From Bromus sterilis (taxonomy: Eukaryota; Streptophyta; Magnoliopsida; Poales; Poaceae), in assembly GCA_950022295.1 (NCBI GenBank), contig OX465601.1, forward strand, positions 179,431,501 through 179,495,500: a DNA stretch of 64,000 bases, read 5' to 3'. Position numbers and translations under genes: made by a program. Shown one piece after another: positions 10,001 through 21,695 of this stretch (its first letter is position 1; each line of letters begins with the position of its first letter). A model generated the notes under the pieces. The model was not told where the DNA came from, did no database searches, and saw only the letters and a program-made list of their open reading frames with translations.

Positions 10001-10719
10001 TGATCAAGGAAGCAGAAGAGCAAGTTCGCATTGTTCGTGATCAATTGAAAGCAGCCCAGTCTCGTCAGAAAAGCTACTATGATCGTCATCATAGGCAAGA
10101 GAGCTACAATCTGGATGAGAAGGCTTACCTTCGGGTTACTCCTCTGAAGGGAACCCAACGTTTCGGTATCAAAGGCAAGTTGGCCCCACGTTACATCGGA
10201 CCTTTCTGCATTATTGCTAAACGTGGAGAAGTTTCCTACCAACTTGAACTACCCCCGCACCTTTCCCGAGTACATGACGTATTCCATGTGTCCCAACTCA
10301 GGCGTTTCTTCAAGGACCCCATCCGCGAAGTCGACCATGAAACGCTTGATCTCCAAGATGACCTTTCTTATCGAGAATACCCCGTTCGTATTCTTGATTC
10401 CGCAGAGCGTGTCACTCGTCGTCAGAAGATTAGGTTTCTGAAAGTGCAATGGTCACACCACTCTGAGAGAGAAGCTACGTGGGAAAGAGAAGACCGTCTC
10501 AGTGCCGAGTATCCCTCCTTCCTCCCGCAGACTTCTGAATCTCGGGACGAGATTCTGTTGAGTGGGGGCGAGTTGTCAGAACCCTCTGTTAGGAAATGTC
10601 CTAGGATCAAAGTAACCTTGCATCATGTCAAAATTTCAAAAGAAATCTTTGAAATCAAAATCAAAAGCAAAATGGGAGAAGGAACCCCCCCAGATGAATT
10701 AATTCAAAAGGCCAGATAA
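7058..10719 (+). pseudogene. pol: pol of element 1: protease, RT, RNase H, integrase, chromodomain-like tail
   Basis: Domains in order: protease with FDPGASHSF (catalytic Asp codon 7271); reverse transcriptase with YLDD at 8203-8214; RNase H (IYCDASRQGLG, then TWRHYLLGN and YSDHQSLKYI); integrase with an HHCC zinc region (HPGSTKMYRD to CDVCRR) and core; then a chromodomain-like HSEREATWEREDRL near 10460-10500. Lesions: one-base loss near 7945-7956, TAA at 9034-9036, TAG at 9766-9768, and an Asp-to-Asn change at 9676-9678 in the integrase DDE core (NSNRG where element 2 keeps NSDRG). The frame runs 146 bases into the 3' LTR before stopping at 10719. The enzyme set would copy RNA to DNA and insert it, but not from this copy. 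Confidence 0.88.
10561..10573 (+). other. Polypurine tract of element 1
   Basis: AGTGGGGGCGAGT lies directly before the 3' LTR start TGTCAGAACC. The identical 13-mer precedes the 3' LTR of element 2 (minus strand, 25480-25468), which supports close kinship and the LTR boundaries. Confidence 0.85.
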
Positions 10720-13700
10720 AAATCTTCTCCAAAAATTCATGTTAGAATTTTGAAAAGTCTTATAAATGAGTGTGATCACATATCAAGTGATGTGGGACCC
10801 ATCCCATGCTCATAGATTTTTCAAATATTCAAACAGTGCCTTGGAATTGATCAAATAACCCTATTTGATTTAAAGTTCAAATTATTTGAATTTTAAAAAT
10901 TTTGAAACTTTATAAGTGGCTAGTCTATATTATTATGAAGCCATATAAAAAATTTCAGCATTTAATAAAATGCCTAGATATTTTACTTAGCACAGCAAAA
11001 CAAAAGACAGAAAATAAAAACAGAGAGGAAAATAGAAAAGGGAAAGGAGCCCACTTACCTGGGCCACCTCGGCCAAACTTACCGCACCGCAGCCCAAGCC
11101 CGCAGCCTCCCCTTGTCGTCTTCCCCGGCGCGGCAAGCTGCTCGCTGGAGCGCATGCAGACGCCGGCGAGCACCTGCTAGCCTGCCTGGCGCCTCCCGAG
11201 TCGTCTAGTCGCACCTAGAGACTCCCCTCAGCCGCCCTGATCCATTTCCCCCCCTCCTCATCGTCTTCCCCCTCCTCCTGCGGCCGATTTCATCGCCTCC
11301 CGTGGGCATCCGTGGAGCACGCCGCCGTCTTCACGCGGCCACCGTCGACGAGAGGCCGCTCCGCCAAGTCCAACCGCTCCGCCGTAGTCTACAACCCCAC
11401 CGTGCAGAAGGAATCGGAGCCAGACGCCTCCACGAGCTCGCTAACTTCGTCGTCTTCGTCTCCGGCCGCCGCGGATCGACCTTGAATTCCGGCAGCACCA
11501 GAGCCTCCCCGAGCAAGCCGTCGCTTCAGTTAGACTCAGGGTGAGCTTGGGATCAAAACCCCCAACTTTTCCCCCTCGATTGCTCCCTCTAGCCGGATCC
11601 GCCATGGAAGCCGAGCAAGGCTGCCGCCGCGGTTGACCATATGCTCGCTCCCGTGCACCTTCGTCCTCACCAGTGCGTCCGTAGTGCTCCTGGAGTCCCC
11701 AGCAACCCAACGCAACCATGCACGTTTCTTCCCGTGGACGTTTTTCAAGTTTTTTTTGAAGCCGTAGCTCCGACCGCCGCCACGGTTGAAGACGACGTCG
11801 CCTGGAGCCTCCCCGTTGAAGCCCGAGTAGCGCAGGAAACGTGGCTCGGTCCGGGCCATCCTCTGGTGCCCTTGGCGCATCGAACGGTGGCTGGGAGCAG
11901 TGGATCCGTGCAGCGCCGCAGTGGCCAGGTCACCGGCGTTTAGCCGCCGGTGGGTTAGCCAACCCCCCCCCCCTCGTTAATCCACCCCCTAATGACCCCC
12001 TGAGCCAATGACAAGTGGGCCTAGTGGCTTAATTAAGTCACTGGTTAAGTTAACCCAGCCGGGTTAATTAACCCAGCCACTGACACCCTGGACCCACATG
12101 TCAGCCCCCCCCCCCTGACGTCAGCCTGGCGCAATAAATCAAATAAATGAATTTTCCAGAAATTAAAAGAATTAAAGAAATTCAGAAAAATCCAGAAAAT
12201 ACCCCAAACTTTGGAAATTCATAGAAAATTCATATTAACTCCAAATTGGACAAATAATATATGAAAAATGATCAGGAGAAAATAAGCTATCCAAAAATGC
12301 AACTTTAAACTATGTTTGAGTTGATTTTAAAATGGGGGCAGTAGCATATGTCATTTGAATTATTTGGAATTAATTCAAATTCAAATCAAATGCTTTTGCA
12401 ACTTGGACCATGGAATTATGCTACATTTCAACCACATTTAAGAGGCATATCATACACATTTACAAAAGATTCAAAATGATCAAACAATGTCAAATGTAAC
12501 TTGGTCAAGTTTGAATTTGCAATTCAATTTGCAATATACTCCATTTAAATGGAATTGCTTCACACATCAAAGCATATACATCAAGTTTCAACCTTCCATC
12601 ATGTGATTGTGCATTGTATTTACTTTGCTGCCTTGTTTGTTGTTTGTCGAGTTATGCATTGTTTAGGATGATTACCATGATTCGTTTCTACCGCATAGAT
12701 GAACCCATTCCTTTGCATGACCTATCATTTTGTCACAGTAGTAAGCAAACCACAATCCTAGCAAATGTAGGAGTTGGTTGATATCATGTGGCCCCTACAA
12801 ATGTTTATCGCTTATTGCATGCTTAGTATGATACCATGATGTTACTGTGATGTGAGTCGGGATGGTAGTGATCATGTTGGTGTTGGTAGAAAAGTGTTGG
12901 TGAATCGACCCTAATACAAGGTGAACGATGAGAGGCTGTGTAGGAGTACACGGTGGGTTGTCTCGTTGAACACCGCCCTAAGTCCGAGTTCTTGTGTGGT
13001 GATCCAAGATGAAGAGTACAACCACACATCGGGCTCACTGACCCCTCTCAACTTATTAACTCATCCCTTTCGATGTCCAGATGTCGCAATAGTTCGGAGT
13101 TCTGGTAGGTCTGTGGCCTGGCTGCTAAGTGAGAGAACGGCTCATCCGAGACCGGCTTATGCACCACGCACACATCACTTGGGTCCACTTCGGTAAACCG
13201 GCCGGGTTCACGATTGTGGTAGCCAACCCAAGTAGGCGGCTTTCTCGGACTAGATCGGCTATGAGGTAACAGTTGTGGTGAGCATCCTCGCTGGCACCCA
13301 TTGAATGGTGTCGAGATCAAAGGCGGTAAATGATGATCATGTGTGTGTAGCGGTACACCCCTGCAGGGTTAACAAAACTATTCGAATAGCCGCGTCCGCG
13401 GTTATGGACTACTTGGAAAGCTTAGCTTGATTATTAGACAACTTGAACTGGATACTTCTAAAATACACAAGATAAGTGTGAGTGCTATGGCATGCTTTCT
13501 CGTGGGGAAGTCGAGGAAGGCACCATAGTGGTGTAATTGGTTGGAGAAAGTAGTGGACTCGTGTACGCTTCTTACCTCAAGTCTGGTACTCGTAGTTCAG
13601 GATTAGCCAAGTCAAAGCTGGCACTTCTGCAAGTGAAACTCCACCTCCCTTTACCTTGATACATGTGCATGAGTAGTATAGCTCCTATGTAAGTCTTGCT

Positions 13701-14520
13701 GAGTACGACTTTGTACTCACGTTTGCTTAATCTATGTTTTAGATGAACCCACTGACCCCGAAGGTGGCTTCTTCATCGAGCTGGACGACTGAAGATCAAG
13801 CTAGTCTAGTCCCAGTCAGACGACTGGTTCCCTCGTGGAGGGCTTGTGTTTAAATAAGGCTTCTTAAGCCATTTGTTAAACTTGTCTGTACTCAGACATA
13901 ATTTTCTTCCGCTTGTGTTGTAATGTTGGATCACATGTTTGTGATCTCTGTGTGCACTCTATAAGAGTTATCAATAAAATTGTATACTTTGTAGAGAATT
14001 GCAATGATACCTACTGTTCATATAAGGCATGTGTGCTGCGTGTATGTTTATAACATGCATGTCTTTGTATGGGTTTTCAAGACCTTAGTTGTGATCTGGC
14101 TGGCGGTCTTTCATACACCAAGTGGCCCTTAGATGTGCGCAGCTTGGGGCATCGCGATGCGATTGTGCGAGACTCTGTCTCGTGCACACTTTGTGGTATG
14201 ATCGAGCCCGCCCTAGACCCCGACTAAGTGATCGGGCTGGAGTAAGTCTATGTAAGAGTTATGAGATAGTCGTTAGTATGGTTGAGGCGACTTGTCTTTG
14301 AATATGGGAGTTCACCACCCATATTATTAGACTTGTGTGCGGACGATGAGGACCCATCTCAGTTGATCATCCGGCCTGGATGGGATGCCCCTCACGTACG
14401 ATGCTTTCCGAGAACGTTCTGTGCTTGGCCTTGTCTGCTTAGACAAGTGGGTACGGTTCTCGGCTCTCCATATGACTATTTCTTAACTGGACTTGCATAC
14501 GCTAACCCTGGGTCCCGACA
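10574..14520 (+). repeat. 3' LTR of element 1
   Basis: Runs from TGTCAGAACC to GGTCCCGACA (3947 bp). The GC-rich island is about 11080-11960, with a donor-like CAGG|GTGAGC (intron start 11541). The CTATTCGAATAG palindrome is at 13378-13389. It has a single copy of the terminal 343 bp. The first kilobase is clearly diverged from the 5' LTR, with many indels, whereas the last 600 bases are much closer. No gene is seen in it. Confidence 0.88.
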
Positions 14521-17380
14521 GTGATGTACCCCGCCGCGAGAGCCGCGTCCCCGTCGTCCATCAAGATGCTTTCACGCATGTAGAAGGGGTCCAATATCGC
14601 GACGCTCGGGGTCTTATCTCTCCTGATACTCATAGAAAGGCTGAGCGAGAATAGACGGATAAGGCTATGGTCCAGCTGCTTGAGATGGTACAAATTGAAG
14701 ATCTCTGAAAACCGCAGGATTATCATATCCGCGGGGATAGTGTTGACGAAGCCCATGTTGAGTGGCATCTAGGCGATGAACACCTGGTACGAGGGATTCT
14801 CTTCTCGAAGAAGAATCTTCTCTAATGCCATAATACTGTGATGCACACTCTGCATATCCGAAGTTGCAAGGTCGAGCATGTCCTTAGGTAGCATCTCCCT
14901 ACCCGCCACATGGATTTCAAATGAGAGATCCTTGGGTCTTGGTGGCCCGTACTGCGCCCGGATCGGCATCGAAGGTTGGCTGCTCGAAGTGATGCTCTTC
15001 TTTATTATCCGTCCCTTCTTCTTTTCTGATTTCGAGCAGTCACCGACCTTTATCTGCTTAATGGCCGCCTTATGGAGTGTGGACGGGCTGAGAATAGATC
15101 TTCTTGTGGCGTCTGCTTGAGGCTCGGTGAAGGCGCAAGCTGTTGGAGACATCTCTTGAGAAGCAGCGAAGAGACGCGTGGAGCAAGCAGGCTTCGCCGC
15201 AGGATCAGCTGGACCGCGAGCTTCCTCGTCATGTTGAAAGGCTCCTTCAGCAGGAGGCATGAATAAGTCATCAGCATCATACAAAGTATTGAGTCTTCGG
15301 CCATAGGAATATTTGGCCGAAACAGTCACTAAGGACTGTCGGCTCGTCCTCATCGTATCCGGGGGGTTGAATGGGAGGTTCAACTCTCTCGTAGCCCGAT
15401 ATCACGAGAGAGATTTGAACCCTATGCATCTCCGGTGCCATCAGCATATTGTGCATGATTCGATTTTGTGGTTGAATGATTTTACCTTTGGTAACATCCT
15501 TCAACTCGCCGTCCACGACTTGTAATAGAATGCCTAGAGTGTCCTCCTTCGAAAGAGATATATGCATGTAGGGCATCAGAGAGATTGCACTAAAAAGGCA
15601 AGGAGATGAACTCCTCGTTTTAGTTGCAGATGCTTATAGTTACCTTGAGGGCGTCGAGGTCGGCCAATGAAGAGACCCCGTCGATGACGGCGGGCATGCA
15701 AGAGACGGAGGGCGCGCTGCCTCCCGTGGTGTCGGTCGCCCTATTTGCGCTGCCGCCGGGTGCATTATTGTTATGCCCCGGTTGCTCGATCGTGGCTGGA
15801 AGAGTTACCATCACGTCCAGCGCCGCCGCCGCGGTGTTGGCGGCCGGAGTCACCAATATGCTGGGAGTCGGTGCGGGAGCCACCACTACGGCGGGACTGC
15901 AGGCGCCGCGGTGCCCGAGTTGCTGCCGACCATGCTGGGGACCGGTATGGGCCCTTGTCCACCACGCGCTTGCCAATTCGCGAGTGACTGCATCATATCT
16001 GGAAGGATAGCGTTCATCATCTTCGCCACTTCGTCCTGGACAAGCTGCGGAAGCATGTTCACCTTCTCCTCCAGTCCACGAATATAAGCGGCGTCTCCTT
16101 CGGTCCTTCTCGCCTTGCGCCCCCTCGAACCGGACTGCTCCGCCGGTTTTCCATAATATTCGGACCAATTTATGTCCGCACCAAAGCCGACCACATGGCC
16201 GGCTGACGATGGCTTCGCCGTCACGTCGTCAACCTTCTTGACCTTGTTCAACGCCCTGTTAAAGGCGTTGTCCCACGGGCCGGCCGGCTTAACCGACGAC
16301 TCCTGCGATGAGGCGATTTTCATTTGCGCTTGCTGCAGAAAGAATGTGAAACATAAAGAAATTGTGAACTTCACTGGAGAATTCAATCGACAAAGTCGCG
16401 TGGTAAACTACTTACCACGGCAGTCGTATACTCCTGAATCTTAGGATCGATAACTATTTTCGAGGTTTCTTTGTCGTTATCGCTCCGGGCCCTCACAAAG
16501 AATTCGGTCTGCAGATCATCTTTGTATGGCTCGAAGGGGTTAGGTATGCTCGCAGCGGCGTACTCGGCATCCTCTTTGTCCCATTTAGGCTTGGAACTTC
16601 TGTAATCACCGGCTCCGAGACGGTGGTTACCTATGATCTGCGACCGCATGGCCTTGACCTTTGCACTCGCGGCCTTGGCTGGCTCGGACTCACACCTAGC
16701 CTTGAAAAGGTTGTAGGTAATTTCGTCAATCAACGACTCTTTCTCCTTGAGCTCCTCCCAGGTTTTGTTCTTTTCAATAATTGCCCTCTTCACCCGGGTT
16801 TTCCGACTGGACAAGGTCTTGCTCATCTTCCTGAGGGCCCATGTGTTTACTTTGTTCCCTTTGAGTTTGGTGTTATCGTATGGCTCCGGAAACTTGTATC
16901 GTCCGTGCAGCTTGTTGACAAGAAGCTGACAATAATGAATATTCTCACGACTCCTGAGGTTAATCGTGGTGATCGGCACGGTGTTGCGTAGGATCGCCAC
17001 GACTTGACGGTTGTACCCTTCCGAAAACCGTTCGGGCTGTTTAGGAATCCCGATGGCGGTCACAACAGTAAACTCTTGCCTAATGGTGCCGACCTTGGTC
17101 GGTTTCCAATTCCTCTTCTTTGACTGGGTACCATCTGTGTTGGAGCCACCGGTTCCATCATCCTCGCCGGTCTTCCTCTCGCCGTCTGTCATACCGGCCT
17201 CCTCCTCCATGTCATCATCCGATGAGTCGGACTCTGACTCTATCTCCTCCTCATACTCCTCCTCGCCCGGAGGTACTTCCTCTTCTCTCTCCTCCTCGAC
17301 CTCCTCCTGCGAGTATTCCCAAAATTGCTTCCTTTTTTTCCCGGCTGAGAAGAAGGACCGGCGTCGGCTCCGGTCGACAT
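14521..17380 (-). pseudogene. CACTA second ORF with C-terminal Ulp1-like region, broken
   Basis: The probable original start is the ATG at 17380 (MSTGADAGPSSQPG), followed by an acidic, Ser/Glu-rich stretch. A one-base slip in the A-run at about 17333-17339 breaks the frame; it resumes and reads to an intron (GTAAGT donor at 16415, CTGCAG acceptor at 16333). Next comes a plant-transposase-like region (NKVKKVDDVT, then a coiled GLEEKVNMLPQLVQDEV), a Pro/Ala/Gly linker, a further donor-like GTAACT near 15643, and a C-terminal region (DMIILRFSEIFNLYHLKQLD, then LDPFYMRESIL) resembling the C48/Ulp1-like end of CACTA ORF2 proteins. Other lesions are frameshifts near 15890 and 15300 and a TAG at 14769-14771. 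The frame is truncated at 14521 by element 1. Confidence 0.7.
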
Positions 17381-17681
17381 GTTTGCACTAGTACAATATT
17401 AAGAAATGCAACTACTTAATTAATTAGAACAAGAAATAAATGCAACTACTCTCATGTTTAGAAAAATAGCAAATGTCATGCACAAATTCACGGAAAATTT
17501 CGGCATGACCTTTTCTATTTTTTTTAACATGAGAGTGCCCCATTCTCAACCGAAACGGAAGTTAATCAACACTTCGGGAGAAAGGGGATAATGAGAGTCC
17601 CTGCACAACATATATATATATATATAGGCTAGCAAAATTGATGCAAAATATAAAATAACATGTATGTGACAATAACCAGCA

Positions 17682-17828
17682 AGCAATGGCAACAAGCAAC
17701 AACAATATTTAATAAGAACATATGCAATGCTTGCTAAGCAATGGAAGCAAGCAACAAAAATATTTAATAAGAACATATGCTATGCTTGCTAAGCAATGGA
17801 AGCAAGCAACAAAAATATTTAATAAGCA
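17682..17828. repeat. 55-bp tandem repeat, about 2.6 copies
   Basis: Units start at 17682, 17737 and 17792 with AGCAATGG; each carries CAAGCAACAAnAATATTTAA and ATATGCnATGCTTGCTA. The first unit differs by a few bases and the last is incomplete. Confidence 0.85.
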
Positions 17829-17865
17829 TGAACTTAAGATGTTCATGGTCAGTAGCACAAACATA

Positions 17866-18064
17866 TCACACACACATAGAGGACACACACACATCACACA
17901 CACACAGGACACACACACACCTCACACACACACAACACACACACAGCACACACACACAGGACAGACACACACACTGGACACACACACACCTCAGACACAC
18001 ACACAACACACACACACACACAGGACACACACACACCTCACACACACAGGAGACACACACACAC
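17866..18064. repeat. AC-rich microsatellite/minisatellite
   Basis: About 200 bp of CACACA runs broken by GGACAC, CCTCAC, CAACAC and GACAGA variants, giving an irregular higher-order pattern. The two overlapping ORFs through it encode only HTHT-type repeats and are not genes. Confidence 0.95.
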
Positions 18065-18933
18065 GCGGGCTTTTGCTCATGTGAATTAAAACTAGGCCAT
18101 CAATATACTCATCAACATGACTTTCAAGCTTTGATGCATATACTCATCACAGCCTACACCAGTACAACTAAACCAAGACTATACCTTAAGTTCTTCATGT
18201 ATCTAAGGAAACTTGTAATTTCATGAAATTGAAACTTGTAGCCTGTTTTTACTACTTAGTAAATTTAAACCTCATCTTATATGCATTAGATTGAACTTTT
18301 GTGATAAAAACATTAAGAGGTTCTCTGTCCAAGCTAGGAGAAATTAACATCATAGGAAAAGGAAATCCACACATATTTACATCCATAAAATCCTACAGGA
18401 ACCTCAGACCAGCATGACTGGCCAAGCTAAGCTCAATTGCATATGGCCAACCTAAAACCTAAGTAAAATCTAAGCCAAGTATAGCATTTGTTCTTCAAAA
18501 CCCAACTTTTTTTTTGTTTTTATCATGAGTAAACATCAACAACAACTGTAATTTGGTTAAGATCCCGGACAAAAACATATGCAGGCTATGAATTTCTCTC
18601 TGCATAATGATGAACACAACATCTAAAGCTAAATTAATCACATGGGAGGGGGGTAGTGGAGGGGGAGTAGGGGAGGGGGGAGTACCAGGGCTCCGGTTGC
18701 GGGACGTCGGGGAGGGGTCACCGGATGATGGACCGCGGCGATGGCTCGAACGGCGGGGGCGGGGCGGCTCTGGTGGCGTTCGTTGGCGAGGAGAGGGGGC
18801 CTGCTCCGGTGGCGCGGGGGGCGCGAGGGCTCCGGTGCGGCGGCGTTAGGGCTCCGGCGCGGCTCGAATGGGGAAGGGTCTCGAATGGTTACTGTGCACA
18901 AGCAAGGGGAGGGGGCCGTTGGAGGTTAAGGCC

Positions 18934-19084
18934 TAGGGGTGGCGCATTTCGCCAGAATGCGCCACCAAGAGGTTTCTTATGCGTGCCGCATTCCGGCGGA
19001 ATGCGCCACACATAAGAAAGCCGGAATGCGCCACACATAAGAAACCTCTTGGTGGCGCATTCTGGCGAAATGCGCCACCCCTAA
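18934..19084. repeat. Long perfect hairpin made of CACTA subterminal motif
   Basis: Left arm 18934-18981 and right arm 19036/37-19084 are complementary over about 48 bases without a mismatch by eye; the loop is about 54 bases. Arms contain GGGGTGGCGCATTTCGCC and its complement. The loop holds further GGAATGCGCCACA units. The same GGTGGCGCAT...ATGCGCCACC unit makes up the terminal repeats at 45537-45900. Confidence 0.9.
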
Positions 19085-19572
19085 GCACACTTAGTGTTCA
19101 CATAAACTAAATGCGCCACCCCTAAGTGTTTTTTAATTTTTTTGTTGAATTAGTTGGCCTAGCTATCTATCTGTTTTTTTATCGCTACAAGTTTTTTATC
19201 GCTACTAAATATCTGTTTTTTTAGCGAGGCCATGGCCTTCCTTCCCATCGGTGTGTTACTCATCCTATCGATCCACGTACCATGCCTTAGCCGTGTCGTC
19301 GCCGAACCAAGATCCACAAACACAAGGTGTAGCGGCATTTGGAAAGATAAGAATGTGATCGTCAATTACAAGGTGCAGCTGGCCATTTCATCTTTTTAAG
19401 GAGTTAGGCATGATGCTTCAATTGTGTATCGTCGACGTTCATACACTTCAAACTATATGATCCAAACCTAAGAAAGTGATCATCAATTACAAAGTGCAGA
19501 GTAAATCCATGCATACACAAAGTGATCATGAATTAAAAAATATTTTTGTTAAATTTGGATCAAGCTATCTAG

Positions 19573-20948
19573 CTAGCGTTTCCTCACGATCTTCTTCTTT
19601 CCCTTCTTTGTCATGGTTGAATAATTTAGGCCCGGGACGCCTTCACTTTTCCTCTTGAATGGGAGACCTTTCTTCGGTAGGGTTGTGGTGTATGTATCCT
19701 GAGCGGCGTAGTCATCTTCCATCTTCGGGTCGTCGGACTTGTCAAAGTCTTGCTCGTTGGCGACTCCGTCCATTCCAATGATGTTTCTTTTGCCTGTCCT
19801 CACTACAACGTGGCTCGGCTTTGATGGGTCGGTAATGAAGAAGCATTGGTCCACTTGGCTAGCCAGTACCCATGGCTCATTTTTCGCGGTGACGTTTGCG
19901 CCCGCAGACTTGGATTTGGCTTCGGGTATAACCATGGTGGTGAAGTATCGGGCTTCTTTTACGACGCTCTTGGCTCATATCACACGGAACATCGACACCT
20001 TCTCTCCACAGTAGTCGAGCTCCCATATGTCCTCGATCCTTCCGTAGAATCTTTCCTTGATGTCATCGGTGTAGAATATCCCCGTTACCCCTAAGTTATG
20101 GTAATCGCAGTTATTGTCCTTTTCCTCCGTGTAGAATGTGTAGCCGTTGATATCATACGCTTGATAGGTCATCAGGTTGTGTGCGGCACCCTATGACAAG
20201 GTGAATATCATATTTTCGTTCTCGGAAGCGTTCCTTCGCGGGGGATTAGCACGAAACTCGTCCCTGAACCAAGTCATGAAACCGGAGTTGTGCTCTTTGA
20301 TTAGCCGTGGATCTCGGTCCGTTATCTGCAGGCCCTGGTCATTGTACTTCTTCCTGATTACATCCTTGTGCTTTACTATCCAAGGATCGACCAGCTGGAT
20401 GTGTTGTAGCGCGACTAGGCTTGCTCTTTCAAAGTCGATGTCTCGACCGTCAAAGTTGACATGCATTGCGCGGCTTCCCTCGTGGTGACCACACGCATCG
20501 GTCCTGCCAAAGTGCTTGTTGACGACCAGACCAACAGAGTTCTCGGTGTTGAGATAATTCGTGCAAAAAGAAATGCTCTCTTCGGTTAGAAATCCCTTCG
20601 CTATGCTTGCATCTGGACGGGACCTGGTACGAACGTATTTTTTGATGTGTCCATTCATCCTTTCGAACGACATCGTGATGCGCAGAAACGCAAGACCGAA
20701 CAAGGACGATATCCTCCACGACGTGGATCAGCAGATGCACCATAATGTCGAAGAACACGGGCGGGAAATAGATCTCAAGCTCGCATAGTATGATCACGAT
20801 CTCCTCCTGTAGCCTTTTGAGTTGCGTAGCGCAAATCGACTTCTGGGAGATGACGTCAAAAAAGGTGCAAAGGCCAAACAACGTTTTACGGACGTGCTCG
20901 TCCATTATCCCTCGGATCGCACCCAGGAGAATCTGCGTCATCATCACG
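19573..20948 (-). pseudogene. TNP2 transposase, C-terminal part
   Basis: Continues the CACTA transposase from the piece ending at 41794. It starts at VMMTQILLGAIRGIM and runs through an LKRLQEEIVIILCELEIYFP and MVHLLIHVVEDI region (DUF4218-like), then FERMNGHIKKYVR, and a DUF4216-like region (YDINGYTFYTEEKD, FYGRIEDIWELDY, DQCFFITDP). It ends with a Lys/Arg-rich tail and a stop at 19573. Lesions: a frameshift between about 20700 and 20780, an in-frame TAG just before 20191, and a TGA in place of a Trp near 19972. The insertion of the Athila-like element at 20949 cuts it from its centre. Confidence 0.8.
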
Positions 20949-21695
20949 TGATACATCCCAAACGTATCTATAATTTCTGCTTTCTCCATGCATATTTTGT
21001 GTTACTTTGCCATGTTTTGCTTGAAACTTTCATACACTTTTGAGCATATTTGGACTAATCTATTAACCCAGTGCACCCAGCTGCTAGTTTTTGTTTTCTG
21101 CTGTTTTTGTATTTCAGGTTTTCCGGCCATTAAAATTTCTCCAAAGTATCTGAAAAAATCAGATAAAAAATCAGCGACCCGGAAACTTCCGGAAACACCA
21201 AGGCAGCAGAGGGGGGCCACCACCAGGAGACCAAGTGGGTCCCTGGCACGGCCCCACCCTAGGCCGCGCCAGGAGGCCTCCTGGCTGCCTGGTGGGTCCC
21301 CTCGACACCCCCCTCCTCCTATATTTAGCCCTCGGGGTGGAAACCCCTAATATCGATCTCTGTTCCGCGAACTCGCCTCTGTACCGCCACCGCCGCCGTT
21401 TCTAGATCGGGGCTGCCTGGAGAAGCTGCCCGGCACCCTGCCGGGAGGAGTAACCCCCTCCGGGAGACCATCCATAGCCATGGACGCCTCCCGTATGTAC
21501 CGTGAGTAGTTTCCCTTGGACCATGGGTCCGTGACCAGTAGCTATGTGATGTACTTCTCTCCCTTCTTTGCGCTTTCACTTTCAAGACCTCGTGAGCTAC
21601 CTCACATGCTCGAGGCACTATTGTAATTTCTGCTGTTGCTATGCTGAGTTTTCTGGGATCTGATGGATTATGAGACTATGTTCAGATTGTGATGA
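20949..21695 (+). repeat. Left LTR of Athila-like element, first part
   Basis: Runs from TGATACATCC to the GATGA target site of element 2 at 21691-21695. It matches 40183 to about 40924 of the right LTR. The second part resumes at 34166. Confidence 0.9.

Larger units (their letters stand above)
133..14520 (+). mobile_element. Ty3/gypsy chromovirus-like LTR retrotransposon, element 1
   Basis: The full order is visible: LTR (133-4584), primer-binding site (4589), accessory ORF (5004-5783), gag (6113), protease, reverse transcriptase, RNase H, integrase with a chromodomain-like tail, polypurine tract (10561-10573) and LTR (10574-14520). Very long LTRs, a tRNA-iMet primer site and a C-terminal chromodomain-like segment suggest the Tekay/Del chromovirus lineage; the lineage name is inference. 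Flanking bases are GTGA on both sides (129-132 and 14521-14524), which could be a 4-bp target duplication, but the wider flanks are unrelated (Athila-like LTR on the left, CACTA coding DNA on the right). gag-pol carries three stops, one frameshift and a lost integrase catalytic residue, so the copy is not autonomous. Confidence 0.88.
17381..19572. other. Spacer between CACTA ORF2 and TNP2
   Basis: No gene is seen. It contains an AT repeat near 17610, a 55-bp tandem repeat (17682), an AC-rich satellite (17866), an AT-rich stretch (18100-18600), a G-rich block (18640-18930) and a long hairpin built from the CACTA subterminal motif (18934-19084). ORFs here are simple-sequence artefacts. Confidence 0.7.

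Noticed and set aside
17722..18226. Two ORFs with HTHT repeats (120 and 149 codons)
   Set aside because: They translate the AC-rich satellite; reading frames are open only because CACACA lacks stops.
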